NCBI GenBank assembly: GCA_002394605.1
Contig: DGUI01000037.1
Location: 3,875 to 67,874 of the forward strand
DNA from: Mageeibacillus sp. UBA4314
Lineage (GTDB): Bacteria; Bacillota; Clostridia; Saccharofermentanales; Saccharofermentanaceae
Direction: 5' to 3'
Length of the DNA: 64,000 nt
Below the pieces are notes generated by a model, which had not been told where the DNA came from, did no database searches, and saw only the letters and a list, made by a program, of their open reading frames with translations. Shown one piece after another: positions 35,287-43,726 of the stretch. Numbering within the stretch: position 1 is the stretch's first letter; the number at the start of each line of letters is the position of its first letter. The translations under genes were made by a program, and so were the position numbers.

Positions 35287-36459
35287 ATGATCTACGATTT
35301 TGACACACCTGTAGAACGATTCGGAACTGATTCCATCAAGTGGAACGTTAAGGAAGGCGAGCTCCCCATGTGGGTTGCCGACATGGACTTCAAGACTGCC
35401 CCTGAGATCATCGAAGCGATCGGCAGGCGCCTTGAACACGGCGTCTTCGGGTATTCCGGGATAGGCGATGAATGGTATGAGGCGTATATCAACTGGTGGG
35501 CCACTCGCCACGGTTACAAGATGGAGAAGAAGTGGCTCATGTTCACGACGGGCGTCATACCCGGCATCTCCAGTACGGTCCGCAAGCTCACGACTCCCGG
35601 CGAGAAAGTGCTGATCCAGACCCCCGTATATAATGTCTTCACCAACTGCGCCGTCAATAACGGCTGTGAGGTCGTAACAAACCCCCTCAGATATGAGAAC
35701 GGCAGCTATTCCATGGACTTTGACGATCTTGAACAAAAGCTTTCTGACCCGCAGGTAACGCTCATGATCCTCTGCAATCCGCAGAACCCTGCAGGAAGGA
35801 TCTGGGACCGGGAGACTCTCGCTGAAGTCGGCAGGCTCTGCCATGAGAACAACGTGACCGTAGTATCTGACGAGATCCACTGTGACATCACCACGCCCGG
35901 GGTCTCCTACGTGCCGTTCGCGTCCTGCTCAGACATATGCCGCGACAATTCCATAACCCTCTTAGCTCCTACCAAGGCTTTTAATCTTGCAGGCCTCAAG
36001 ACCGCATGTATCTCGGTGCCGAACAGCAGGCTCCGCCATAAGATCTGGAGAGCCATCAACACGGATGAGGTCGCTGAGCCGAATTCTTTCGCGGTGACAG
36101 CTGCCGTGACGGCATTTTCCAAGTGCGGTGAATGGCTTGACCAGCTCCGCAAATATATCTACACGAACCGTGTGCGCGTTACTGAGTTTATCAAAGAGAA
36201 TATCCCTGTCCTCTATGTCGTTCCGGGGGATGCAACATACCTGCTCTGGATCGACATCAGCAAGACAGGTTATAAGAGCCATTATGTGGCAGAGCATATC
36301 AGAAAGACTACAGGATTGTTCCTGACTGAAGGCGTTCACTACGGTATTGACGGAGATGATTTCTTAAGGCTTAACGTCGCCTGTCCCAAGGTGACTTTGG
36401 AAGACGGATTGCAGCGGCTGAAGGAAGGGATATTGAGGCTTAACTGTGATGGGGCTTGA
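35287..36459 (+). CDS. MalY/PatB-type PLP-dependent C-S lyase
   Basis: 390 residues from the ATG at 35287 (GGAGTGG upstream; the DUF3737 stop is one base before). This is a fold-type I aminotransferase-like enzyme with ELPMWVADMDF, GVFGYSG, ILCNPQNPAGR, SDEIHCDI and the PLP lysine in LLAPTKAFNLAGLK. Members cleave cystathionine or cysteine conjugates (beta-lyase) and MalY can also act as a regulator. Physiological substrate here is unknown. It is cotranscribed with DUF3737 from a leaderless promoter. Confidence 0.93.
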   Translation: MIYDFDTPVERFGTDSIKWNVKEGELPMWVADMDFKTAPEIIEAIGRRLEHGVFGYSGIGDEWYEAYINWWATRHGYKMEKKWLMFTTGVIPGISSTVRKLTTPGEKVLIQTPVYNVFTNCAVNNGCEVVTNPLRYENGSYSMDFDDLEQKLSDPQVTLMILCNPQNPAGRIWDRETLAEVGRLCHENNVTVVSDEIHCDITTPGVSYVPFASCSDICRDNSITLLAPTKAFNLAGLKTACISVPNSRLRHKIWRAINTDEVAEPNSFAVTAAVTAFSKCGEWLDQLRKYIYTNRVRVTEFIKENIPVLYVVPGDATYLLWIDISKTGYKSHYVAEHIRKTTGLFLTEGVHYGIDGDDFLRLNVACPKVTLEDGLQRLKEGILRLNCDGA

Positions 36460-36486
36460 AATCAACTCGCAACAAAAATGGGATTT

Positions 36487-36507
36487 ACTCGCAAGTCACT
36501 TGCGAGT
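36487..36507. repeat. 9-bp inverted repeat after the lyase gene
   Basis: ACTCGCAAG and CTTGCGAGT separated by three bases, 27 bp past the lyase stop. It could form a hairpin in the 3' untranslated region, but there is no T-tract on either strand, so I do not call it a terminator. Confidence 0.5.
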
Positions 36508-36599
36508 AGATATAAAATACAATTTCTAGCCACCGGGGACACGGCAATACCGTGCTTACTGACGTTTCTAATCATTGCCAGGAAAAACAGCCCAAATAA

Positions 36600-36716
36600 A
36601 ATTCTCTTATTTCCTGCACGAAATACCGCTGTCGTGCACAAAAGTAGAGAATTTCGATTAAGATTCTCTTATTTGTTGCACGAAACATGGTTTTCGTGCA
36701 CAAAAGTAGAGAATCT
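36600..36716. repeat. Second pair of ~54-bp palindromic repeats
   Basis: Two tandem palindromes, 36600-36653 and 36662-36715, with arms like GATTCTCTTATTT-x-TGCACGA and TCGTGCACAAAAGTAGAGAATC around an 8-10 nt loop. They match the pair at 5714-5827 in arm sequence, length and tandem arrangement. The 322-bp gap 36460-36781 lies between convergent genes and otherwise holds only the 9-bp inverted repeat above and two copies of a CCACCnGGGACAC motif (36529 and 36739). I see no gene in it. Confidence 0.88.
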
Positions 36717-36781
36717 TGTGGATTATCCAGAGTCATTAGCCACCAGGGACACCCTTCGTACAATGATTCTTACAGTGATGC

Positions 36782-37576
36782 TTATAATCCCTTGTTCAGG
36801 CTCCCCGTCTTATACCCGCCAAGATCCAGCGACACATACAGGAATCCAAAACCCTGCAGGGCTGATACTATGTCCTCCCTGCTTCTCAAGACTGTCTCCA
36901 TACACTCAACTGGAACTTCGATCCTGGCAACGTCTCCATGCACTCTTACGCGCACCTGCCGAAAACCTGCGCTGATAAGATAGTCTTCTGCCTTCTCGAC
37001 CATGGCAAGCTTAGCTGCCGTGATCTTATGATAATACGGAAACCTTGATGCAAGGCAGGCATATGAAGGCTTATCCCATGTCGGCAGTCCAAACTCCCGC
37101 GACAGTTCCCTAATCTCGTTCTTCGTAAGTCCGGCTTCCCTCAGAGGGCTTGATACACCAAGTTCCGCTATGGCTTTAAGTCCCGGTCTGTAATCGCCGT
37201 CATCGTCCGTGTTGGACCCTTCTGCAATATGATCTATCCCCTCGGCGCGGCAGACTGAGATCATCTTAGAGAACAGTGCTTTCTTGCAAAGATAGCACCT
37301 GTCAGGCGGATTGTCGGCAAAGCCCGGGACTTCAAGCTCGTCAAACTCAACGATCACCTGTCTTATCCCGTGCCCGGCACAGAAATCAGATGCCTCAACC
37401 TTCTCGCGGCGCGGAAAGACAGTTGTTACTGATGTGACGGCTATTGCCCTGTCACCTAATACCTCATGCGCCACATACAACAGGAAAGTGGAATCGACGC
37501 CACCAGAAAAGGCCACGGCCAAAGAGCCGCAGCCTCTGATAATATCTCTTAACAGTTCAAGCTTATGATGCATCAT
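36782..37576 (-). CDS. larE: LarE-like PP-loop sulfurtransferase
   Basis: 264 residues from the ATG at 37576, which lies within the last codons of the upstream DHH gene, so the two are translationally coupled. The N-terminus has the PP-loop AFSGGVDST. Cys94 and Cys97 (PPDRCYLCKKALF) and Cys174 (SYACLASRFPY) are conserved-type positions. In L. plantarum LarE a single Cys donates sulfur during nickel-pincer cofactor synthesis. A three-cysteine set suggests the Fe-S-cluster class (inference). No larA, larB or larC is in the window, so a role in a different thiolation is possible. Confidence 0.82.
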   Translation of the reverse strand: MMHHKLELLRDIIRGCGSLAVAFSGGVDSTFLLYVAHEVLGDRAIAVTSVTTVFPRREKVEASDFCAGHGIRQVIVEFDELEVPGFADNPPDRCYLCKKALFSKMISVCRAEGIDHIAEGSNTDDDGDYRPGLKAIAELGVSSPLREAGLTKNEIRELSREFGLPTWDKPSYACLASRFPYYHKITAAKLAMVEKAEDYLISAGFRQVRVRVHGDVARIEVPVECMETVLRSREDIVSALQGFGFLYVSLDLGGYKTGSLNKGL

Positions 37577-38501
37577 TAAGCGCCTTGATGATATCGGGCA
37601 GGCAGGAATCAACCTTATCGTTGTCGATCTGGCAAGTTCCGGCATTCCTGTGACCACCGCCGCCATACTTGAGGCAAAGCTCACCGATGTTGGCGTTGGA
37701 TGCCCTGTTGACAATGGACTTGCCGATCATGACTGCAGTATTCTGCTTCTTGAATCCCCATGCAACATGCACTGAGATCTCAGTCTCGGGATGCAGAGCA
37801 TAGATCATGAACCTGTTGCCTGCATAGATCGTCTCTTCATTACGCAGATCGATGACAATGACCTTGTCTTCCACACGTGCGATCCTTCCAAGCTGTTCCT
37901 TGAAGAGTTCCTGCTGTTCGAAATAAAGCTCCACCCTCTCCTTGACGTCAGGGATCTGGAGGACCTCATCTACAGTGTGGTTTACGCAGTAATCGATAAG
38001 CTCCATCATAAGATCATAATTGGAGATCCTGAAATCATGGAATCTTCCGAGACCCGTTCTCGCATCCATGATGAAGTTCATAAGTACCCAGCCTGAGGGA
38101 TTTAAGATCTCATCGAGTGTGAAATCAGCGGAATCGCCCTTGTCTACAGCTTCCATGAGCTCTTCGGAGATCCTGGGAAGTTCCTCCTTGCCGCCGTAAT
38201 AGTTATAGACAACGCGTGCGGCGCTCTTAGCATCGGGATCGATGATATACTTCTCCTTCAGTGCCGCATCACCGACTCTCAGGAGTTCTGATTCGTGGTG
38301 ATCGAACACCAGTGAAGGCCTCGGATCGAAAGGGAGGTTCGTCGTTATATCGTTCTCCGTCAGTTCGATCTTACCATCCTGAACATCTTTGGGATGAACG
38401 AATTTTATGTCGTTGATGAGCCCCTTCTCCTTGAGGATCATAGCGCAAACGAGGCCGTCAAAATCGCTTCTTGTAACTAGTCTCATCTTAGAATCTTCCA
38501 T
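37563..38501 (-). CDS. DHH-DHHA1 family phosphoesterase
   Basis: A 312-residue protein with RSDFDGLVCAMIL near the N-terminus, the DHH motif in LVFDHHESE, and the DHHA1-type GGGGHRNAGTCQI near the C-terminus. These are metal-dependent phosphoesterases; relatives cleave short RNA, pAp, cyclic dinucleotides or polyphosphate. There is no membrane segment or CBS domain, so the exact substrate is open. AAAGGAGATAT precedes the ATG. It overlaps larE by 14 bp. Confidence 0.87.
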   Translation of the reverse strand: MEDSKMRLVTRSDFDGLVCAMILKEKGLINDIKFVHPKDVQDGKIELTENDITTNLPFDPRPSLVFDHHESELLRVGDAALKEKYIIDPDAKSAARVVYNYYGGKEELPRISEELMEAVDKGDSADFTLDEILNPSGWVLMNFIMDARTGLGRFHDFRISNYDLMMELIDYCVNHTVDEVLQIPDVKERVELYFEQQELFKEQLGRIARVEDKVIVIDLRNEETIYAGNRFMIYALHPETEISVHVAWGFKKQNTAVMIGKSIVNRASNANIGELCLKYGGGGHRNAGTCQIDNDKVDSCLPDIIKALNDAS

Positions 38502-38573
38502 ATAACATATCTCCTTTGAACGGATACTGTAATTTTAATACAAAACCAAGCTTACATAAAGAGCCAAAAATTG

Positions 38574-39284
38574 TTACTCTTTGGCCAGCTTGAGCATCTT
38601 TTTTGCCCTGCGGAGAGCCACAAGGTAGATAAAATAACAAACTATGTCGAGCAGCAGATTAATGCCGATAACGGAATTTACTATCATGATGCCAATATTA
38701 TTCTGTATGAGCGCAGACAGGAACGTAACGCATGCCACTACGATATAAGTAAAGCAAATAAGGTTGCGGCATCTTAAGGCTATCCTTGATACATCATTCC
38801 TGTCGAGCTTGACCGCGAGGTTATTGATACCCATGAGAACGTAGTACGTGATAAGGAACCTGCTTATCAGGAACAGGACGCTTATTCCGTCTGCAACAAA
38901 TGGCGCGAACCTGGAAAAGATGAATTCCGCGATCGCAGAGAGCACCGCGATGATGAGGAACAGGAATGACAACTTGAACAATTTCTCATCCTTTGCTGCC
39001 CTTGTTAATCCGGATACCAGGAGCACTACTGCAGCTATCGCACTGATTATCAGAGTGGAACCGGCAACGATGAGAACTATCAGCGCGGGGGTCAGATGTA
39101 TGCTCTCACCCGTTCTGATCCACCTTATGATGATCTCCTCACTGATGTCTTCAAAAGCCAGCACTACGAGCGCTGCAATGAGCAGCACAAGAGCGGATAC
39201 CGCTATCCACAATGCCATTATCTCTGAAACAAATATCCTGCCGACTCCTTTGGCTGCATCCGGGTACTTCAACATATGTGCCAC
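38574..39284 (-). CDS. Polytopic membrane protein of unknown function
   Basis: 236 residues with about six hydrophobic helices and short loops; no family recognised. The likely start is GTG 39284, five bases after AAGGA; an ATG three codons in is the alternative. It begins one base after the stop of the Ig-like/transglutaminase gene 39286-40947, so it belongs to the lipoprotein-transglutaminase-membrane protein operon. Its N-terminus is cytoplasmic by the positive-inside rule (Lys and His before the first helix). Confidence 0.72.
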   Translation of the reverse strand: MAHMLKYPDAAKGVGRIFVSEIMALWIAVSALVLLIAALVVLAFEDISEEIIIRWIRTGESIHLTPALIVLIVAGSTLIISAIAAVVLLVSGLTRAAKDEKLFKLSFLFLIIAVLSAIAEFIFSRFAPFVADGISVLFLISRFLITYYVLMGINNLAVKLDRNDVSRIALRCRNLICFTYIVVACVTFLSALIQNNIGIMIVNSVIGINLLLDIVCYFIYLVALRRAKKMLKLAKE

Positions 39285-39285
39285 T

Positions 39286-40947
39286 TTAATCCTTAGGTTC
39301 CTGTGTCGGCGTTGCTGCTGTCGTCGTTGCGGTAGGCTTTGCCGTTGCGGTAGGCTTTGCCGTTGCAGTTGCAGTAGGCTTCGCCGTTGCCGGAGCTTTG
39401 GAAGTCGGCGATGCCGTTGGCTTCTTCGTAGGCTTTGCAGTCGGTTTGGGCGTAGGCGTATTGGTTGCCTTAGGCTTAGGCATTCCCTTGCTGATCGTAC
39501 CGCTCGAGTAGTTCAGATACTTCTGGACATCAACAGTAGATCTCTTGGGATAATTGCCGCTCGTGAACCAGTGACAGCCCTTGGCCGCCTTAACGTTCTT
39601 GTCAGTCATCATGAAGCAGAACTTGACTCCAGCGCCGCGGAAAGGCGTGGAATCACAGTGATACCAACCGCCGTTCAGATAAGCGAGATTCCAGAAATGC
39701 TTCGCACCGCCGACCCTTCTCACCTGTTTGTTGGAGATGCCGAGCGAATCGAATATGGCCTTGCAGCAAGAGTAATAGCCGAAGCAGTTAGCTCTCTTCG
39801 TCTTAAAACCGCTGATCGCAGACTTCGCCCATGAACTCTCATCTGATGCATTGTGGTTGTACTTGATGTACTTATGGCACCACCATACACCCTTGAAGGC
39901 CTTCTGCTCCTTGCTCATTCCGCTGGTAGTAATACCCTTGAGGACGGAACGCGCCTTTGCTACAGCCTCCTTTGCCTTAGTCGTCTTGCCGGACTTACCG
40001 GAAGAAGGAGCCGATGTAGGCTTTGCCGTCGGCGTAGGCGTTGACTTCCTCCTGTGGCTGTCTGAATCAGACGGCTTGGGAGTAGGTGTAGGAGTTGCCG
40101 TAGGCTTCTTGGGCTTCTTATCAGTCTTCTTGTCAGGCTTGGGAGTAGGTGTGGCAGTAGGCGTAGGAGTAGGAGTCGCCTTTGCCGTAACAAGCACCAT
40201 AGCCGTAACTTCGCGGCCGTTGCCCGCGTCATCGCTTGATGAATATGTCAGCACATACTCGCCTGCCTTTGAGAAATCCACTTTCGAATCATCGACCGTA
40301 AGAGTGGGATCTTTATCGTAATCGTCCTCGCATGTTATGCCGTCGAGGAAATTGAATCCGCCTGACTTGAACTCGCCAACTTCAAACTCATAGTCAGTAA
40401 CGCCCTTGATCATCGGCGCGTAATTATCCTCAATGACATTGAAAGGAACTTCAACGGTAGTCTTGTTGTTGCAGCTGTCTGTCAGCACGATGCCGATCAT
40501 GACGCCGCCGGGGGCATTGATCTTCTTGTCAACATCCGCCTCGTACTCGACCTTGACCTCATGTGCATCAACGATATTTGTGATGCAGTCGTTGGGGTCC
40601 GGGAGCTGGTTCACATATGCGTCCTGCGGAACGGGATCCGCAGAAGGAGCAGTCGTATCCTTAAGGTTCAGGATGCTCTTTGTGACATAGCCTCCGTTAT
40701 TGATCGATATCTGGTAGGATCCTTCCTTATTTACATCTATCTGAGATATATCGGTGATGAAAGACACATCATCAGGAACTGCATCAAAGAACTTGTCGAC
40801 CGTGATCTCCTGGCCGCACTCGAGCGTAACCTCGCCAAGCGATGAATTCTTCAGGCTGTTTGCCCTTATGCCGTATGCAGTTCCTATGACTGCACCTATG
40901 ACAACGGTGCATCCGGCACCGATCAGGATCTTCTTTGCAGTTGACAT
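39286..40947 (-). CDS. Membrane-anchored Ig-like/transglutaminase-like protein 6
   Basis: 553 residues, outside the main cluster but with the same plan: membrane helix (~7-26), Ig-like repeats opening VTLECGQEITVDKFF, and TYSSSDDAGNGRE in the third. A first Thr/Pro/Lys-rich linker is at ~255-320. The transglutaminase-like domain has Cys388 (NCFGYYSCCKAIFD), His417 (KHFWNLAYLNGGW) and Asp432 (HCDSTP). A second Pro/Thr/Ala tail covers the last ~65 residues. It follows lipoprotein B by 31 bp. AAGGAGCG precedes the ATG. Confidence 0.85.
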   Translation of the reverse strand: MSTAKKILIGAGCTVVIGAVIGTAYGIRANSLKNSSLGEVTLECGQEITVDKFFDAVPDDVSFITDISQIDVNKEGSYQISINNGGYVTKSILNLKDTTAPSADPVPQDAYVNQLPDPNDCITNIVDAHEVKVEYEADVDKKINAPGGVMIGIVLTDSCNNKTTVEVPFNVIEDNYAPMIKGVTDYEFEVGEFKSGGFNFLDGITCEDDYDKDPTLTVDDSKVDFSKAGEYVLTYSSSDDAGNGREVTAMVLVTAKATPTPTPTATPTPKPDKKTDKKPKKPTATPTPTPKPSDSDSHRRKSTPTPTAKPTSAPSSGKSGKTTKAKEAVAKARSVLKGITTSGMSKEQKAFKGVWWCHKYIKYNHNASDESSWAKSAISGFKTKRANCFGYYSCCKAIFDSLGISNKQVRRVGGAKHFWNLAYLNGGWYHCDSTPFRGAGVKFCFMMTDKNVKAAKGCHWFTSGNYPKRSTVDVQKYLNYSSGTISKGMPKPKATNTPTPKPTAKPTKKPTASPTSKAPATAKPTATATAKPTATAKPTATTTAATPTQEPKD

Positions 40948-40978
40948 ATATCCCTTCGCTCCTTATCCGTTAGACGAC

Positions 40979-41593
40979 TTACACTTCTGATGATTCAGCA
41001 CTGTAGTTGATCATCTCAACAACACCGCTATCAAATACGAAAGAAACCTCGATACCGTCCTTGATATACTCGGCGGAATCATCGTCAGACATTGCGGCTT
41101 TGCCATATACGGCTTCGACCTGCTCTCTCGCGTCACCAACCTTGATACCTTCAGGTGTGGCAACATCCGGCTTGAAGACGGTTATCATTTTAACGACTGC
41201 AGCGCCGTCCTCGTCCTCTGTGTAGATGGTGAAGACTCCGCCGCCGTAAGTATAAGTAATGGCGAGGCCCTGTGCAGCACAGGACTCAGCCTCGAACTTA
41301 TCGTATTCGTCATCGATGGCGCTGACTACTTCGTCAGCCTTCATGCCGGGCTTGACCTGTACGCCCTTATACTCGAAATAATAACCTGTAACAGCTGCCT
41401 TCGTCTCAGATGAAGCAGACGTCTGTGCACCTGCTTCGGAAGCCTTGCTCTCTGAAGGAACGCTCGAAGCTTCCGTCTCTGATGCGAGCACTACAAGTCC
41501 TGTATCCTCTGTTGCGGCATCCTTGCATCCTGCCGCCGATATGCACACTGCACCGATAAGGAGTGCCGTTGCCATAACATTGAATCTCTTCAT
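40979..41593 (-). CDS. Lipoprotein paralogue B associated with a transglutaminase gene
   Basis: A 204-residue lipoprotein with lipobox SAAGC (Cys ~23) and a Ser/Ala/Thr/Glu linker to ~65. The globular part shares GYYFEYKG, FEAESCA, TYTYGGGVF and TPEGIKVGDAREQVEAVYG with the lipoprotein at 27418-27990. GAGGGG precedes the ATG. It is first in an operon with the Ig-like/transglutaminase gene and a polytopic membrane gene, so a functional link with the transglutaminase-like partner is plausible. No known family can be named. Confidence 0.8.
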   Translation of the reverse strand: MKRFNVMATALLIGAVCISAAGCKDAATEDTGLVVLASETEASSVPSESKASEAGAQTSASSETKAAVTGYYFEYKGVQVKPGMKADEVVSAIDDEYDKFEAESCAAQGLAITYTYGGGVFTIYTEDEDGAAVVKMITVFKPDVATPEGIKVGDAREQVEAVYGKAAMSDDDSAEYIKDGIEVSFVFDSGVVEMINYSAESSEV

Positions 41594-41667
41594 AATTACC
41601 CCTCAAAACATAATTTAAAACATTTTATTACGACAGGGGGGTATTGTCAATTTTGTAAGAATCGTCC

Positions 41668-42633
41668 TTATTTCAGGGCGCCCTTCAAAGTCTCGAGATT
41701 TGACTCCATGATCCCCAGGTATGTCTTGCCGTTCTTAACATCCTCTCCAGTGATGCCCTGCATCGAATCAAGGGATAAGACAGTCCTGTTCTTGTCCTTG
41801 GAATTATCGATTATGCTCTGTGCGATCTTGCCATCGCTGTTCTCGATCTTCAGGATGCAACTGATCCCAAGTTCATCTGCCTTGCCGGCAAGGAACACGA
41901 TCGTCTCAAAGCTTGCTTCGGATTCAGCCGAACACCCTTTGAAGGCTGCGTAGTACTTAAGCTTGTAATCATCCGTCATGTATCTGAACGGGAATCTGTC
42001 ACCGAAGATGAGAGTGTCCTTAGTGCCCCCTGATACGGCCTTCTGATACTGGCCGTCAAGATCGTCGAGCTTGCCCTTATATGTCTCGAGAGCACTGTCG
42101 TAAACAGAAGCATTTGCACTGTCGATCTTCTTGAGGCTCTCGGTGATCTTGCCGCAGAGCGTCTTGGCGTTCTTAAGAGAGAGCCAGATATGCTCGTCGT
42201 ATTCGACTTTGCCCTCCTCTTCTTCCTCTTCCTCAGCCTGCATTCCGGGAACTTCCTCTTCTTCGACAACACTGCTGCCCAATACTTCCATCAGGTTTAG
42301 AACGACCATGTCCTTGTTTACCGCTTCCTTGAGCGCATCGTGCACCCATGCATCTGACTCGCCGCCAACATATATAAAGAGGTCACATGAAGAGATCGTG
42401 ATGATGTCGTCGACAGTTGGCTGGAAGCTATGGAGGTCCACTCCCTTATCCAGCAGCATGGTAACCTCAGCACCCGCGGGATTGTCACCCAGAAGGTTCA
42501 TCACCCAGTCGTACTCCGGGAAGATCGTCGTAACGATCTTCAGTTTCTTCGAATCACCCTGCTTACTGCTGCACGAGGCCGCGAAAGTAAGCACCATGAC
42601 TACTGACAATATCACTGCAATTAATCTCTTCAT
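41668..42633 (-). CDS. Zinc/manganese-binding ABC lipoprotein (ZnuA/TroA-like)
   Basis: A 321-residue cluster 9 solute-binding lipoprotein with lipobox FAASC (Cys ~21). Metal-ligand candidates are His in VDLHSFQPT and His in YDEHIWLS, with Glu/Asp in later blocks (a third His is not obvious; FGDRFPFRYM stands where FHxAF is common). Between them a loop contains eight consecutive-type acidic residues (AEEEEEEEG), the position of the metal-scavenging loop of ZnuA. No permease or ATPase gene is adjacent, so it must use a transporter elsewhere. A Fur/Zur-like operator overlaps its promoter. Confidence 0.83.
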   Translation of the reverse strand: MKRLIAVILSVVMVLTFAASCSSKQGDSKKLKIVTTIFPEYDWVMNLLGDNPAGAEVTMLLDKGVDLHSFQPTVDDIITISSCDLFIYVGGESDAWVHDALKEAVNKDMVVLNLMEVLGSSVVEEEEVPGMQAEEEEEEEGKVEYDEHIWLSLKNAKTLCGKITESLKKIDSANASVYDSALETYKGKLDDLDGQYQKAVSGGTKDTLIFGDRFPFRYMTDDYKLKYYAAFKGCSAESEASFETIVFLAGKADELGISCILKIENSDGKIAQSIIDNSKDKNRTVLSLDSMQGITGEDVKNGKTYLGIMESNLETLKGALK

Positions 42634-42655
42634 ATCATTTCTCCGTAAATTCGAA

Positions 42656-42700
42656 ATTGAGAATCGTTTTCAATTTTAACAGAGAATTCCCTCTTGTCAA
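42656..42700 (-). promoter_or_regulatory. Promoter with Fur/Zur-type operator before the metal-binding lipoprotein
   Basis: TTGACA (42695-42700), a 16-bp spacer and TAAAAT (42673-42678) on the minus strand. The imperfect palindrome ATTGAGAATCGTTTTCAAT (42656-42674) overlaps the end of the -10 box. Its 7-1-7 symmetry (TGAGAAT-C-GTTTTCA) matches Fur-family boxes, as expected for metal-repressed uptake. Confidence 0.7.
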
Positions 42701-42703
42701 CAA

Positions 42704-42733
42704 TTGACTTAAATATCGTCTGTCGATTATCAT
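42704..42733 (+). promoter_or_regulatory. Possible promoter of the aldo/keto reductase gene
   Basis: TTGACT (42704-42709), an 18-bp spacer and TATCAT (42728-42733). It is divergent from, and back-to-back with, the metal-regulated promoter; the two -35 boxes are three bases apart. Confidence 0.5.
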
Positions 42734-42765
42734 CTATTCAAGATCCTATGAGGAGATTAAAACCC

Positions 42766-43617
42766 ATGACTAACGCAACAGATTTTCTCACACTCTCAAA
42801 CGGTGTAAAGATTCCTTCCATCGGCTTTGGCACATGGCAGACGCCTGAAGGCGAGGCTGCGGCAGAAGCAGTAAGAACCGCTATCGAGGCAGGATACAGA
42901 CACATAGATACTGCTCAGGCCTACGGCAACGAGAAGAGCGTCGGCGATGGCATCAGAAGGTCCGGCATCAATAGAGATGACCTGTTCGTAACGACGAAGC
43001 TCACGAACGATAACCATACATATGAGATAACGAAGAGTTCTTTCGAGCAGTCCCTTAAGGATCTTGGGCTCGACTATGTCGATCTCTTCCTCATCCACTG
43101 GCCCAGGCCCATGAAGTTCAGGGATAACTGGCAGAAGGCTAATTCAGAGACGTGGAAAGCGATGGAAGAACTCTATGAGGATGGGAAGATCAGGGCGATC
43201 GGTGTGAGCAATTTCATGCCGCTGCACCTGTCAGCGCTCTTTGATACGGCTAAGATCGCACCCATGGTCAACCAGATCAGGCTCTGCCCCGGATGCACCC
43301 AGGATGAGGTCGTCAGATACTCAAGAGAGAAGGGCATGATCCTCGAAGCGTATAGTCCCCTCGGAACAGGCAGGATCTTCGACGCGGATGACATCAGGTT
43401 CCTCTCCTCCAAATACGGCAAGAGCATCGCGCAGATCTCGATCAGATGGAGCCTGCAGATGGGCTTCCTCCCTCTTCCCAAATCAGTCAATGAAGAAAGG
43501 ATCAGATCGAATATCGATGTTTTTGATTTCGAACTGTCTGATGAGGACATGGAGTTCCTGTCGGGAAGCACCGGTGTTGCCGGAGGAGCACCCGATCCGG
43601 ATAACATGCCGTTCTGA
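42766..43617 (+). CDS. Aldo/keto reductase
   Basis: 283 residues from the ATG at 42766 (GAGGAG ten bases upstream). The catalytic tetrad is visible: Asp and Tyr in HIDTAQAYGNEKSVGDGI, Lys in FVTTKLTN and His in FLIHWPRP. LPKSVNEERIRSN is the NADPH-binding loop. Members reduce aldehydes or ketones with NADPH in the cytoplasm; this subgroup resembles 2,5-diketo-gluconate and methylglyoxal reductases. It is transcribed away from the metal-binding lipoprotein gene. Confidence 0.93.
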   Translation: MTNATDFLTLSNGVKIPSIGFGTWQTPEGEAAAEAVRTAIEAGYRHIDTAQAYGNEKSVGDGIRRSGINRDDLFVTTKLTNDNHTYEITKSSFEQSLKDLGLDYVDLFLIHWPRPMKFRDNWQKANSETWKAMEELYEDGKIRAIGVSNFMPLHLSALFDTAKIAPMVNQIRLCPGCTQDEVVRYSREKGMILEAYSPLGTGRIFDADDIRFLSSKYGKSIAQISIRWSLQMGFLPLPKSVNEERIRSNIDVFDFELSDEDMEFLSGSTGVAGGAPDPDNMPF

Positions 43618-43726
43618 TATCCGGCGATTGTGCATATAGTACAAAAAAGTAAATTTAATTTAGAAATTTGATATTCCCTCCTTTTGCTACAATAATTCTG
43701 TAGCGTCCCACAAGGAGGGATTTCTG

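Noticed and set aside
36478..36975. Reading frames on both strands across the gap between the lyase and larE
   Set aside because: They run through the palindromic repeats and into larE antisense; no ribosome site and no protein-like composition.
36782..37714. Upstream start at 37714 for larE
   Set aside because: The extra residues are the out-of-frame reading of the DHH gene end; the coupled ATG at 37576 fits the family N-terminus.
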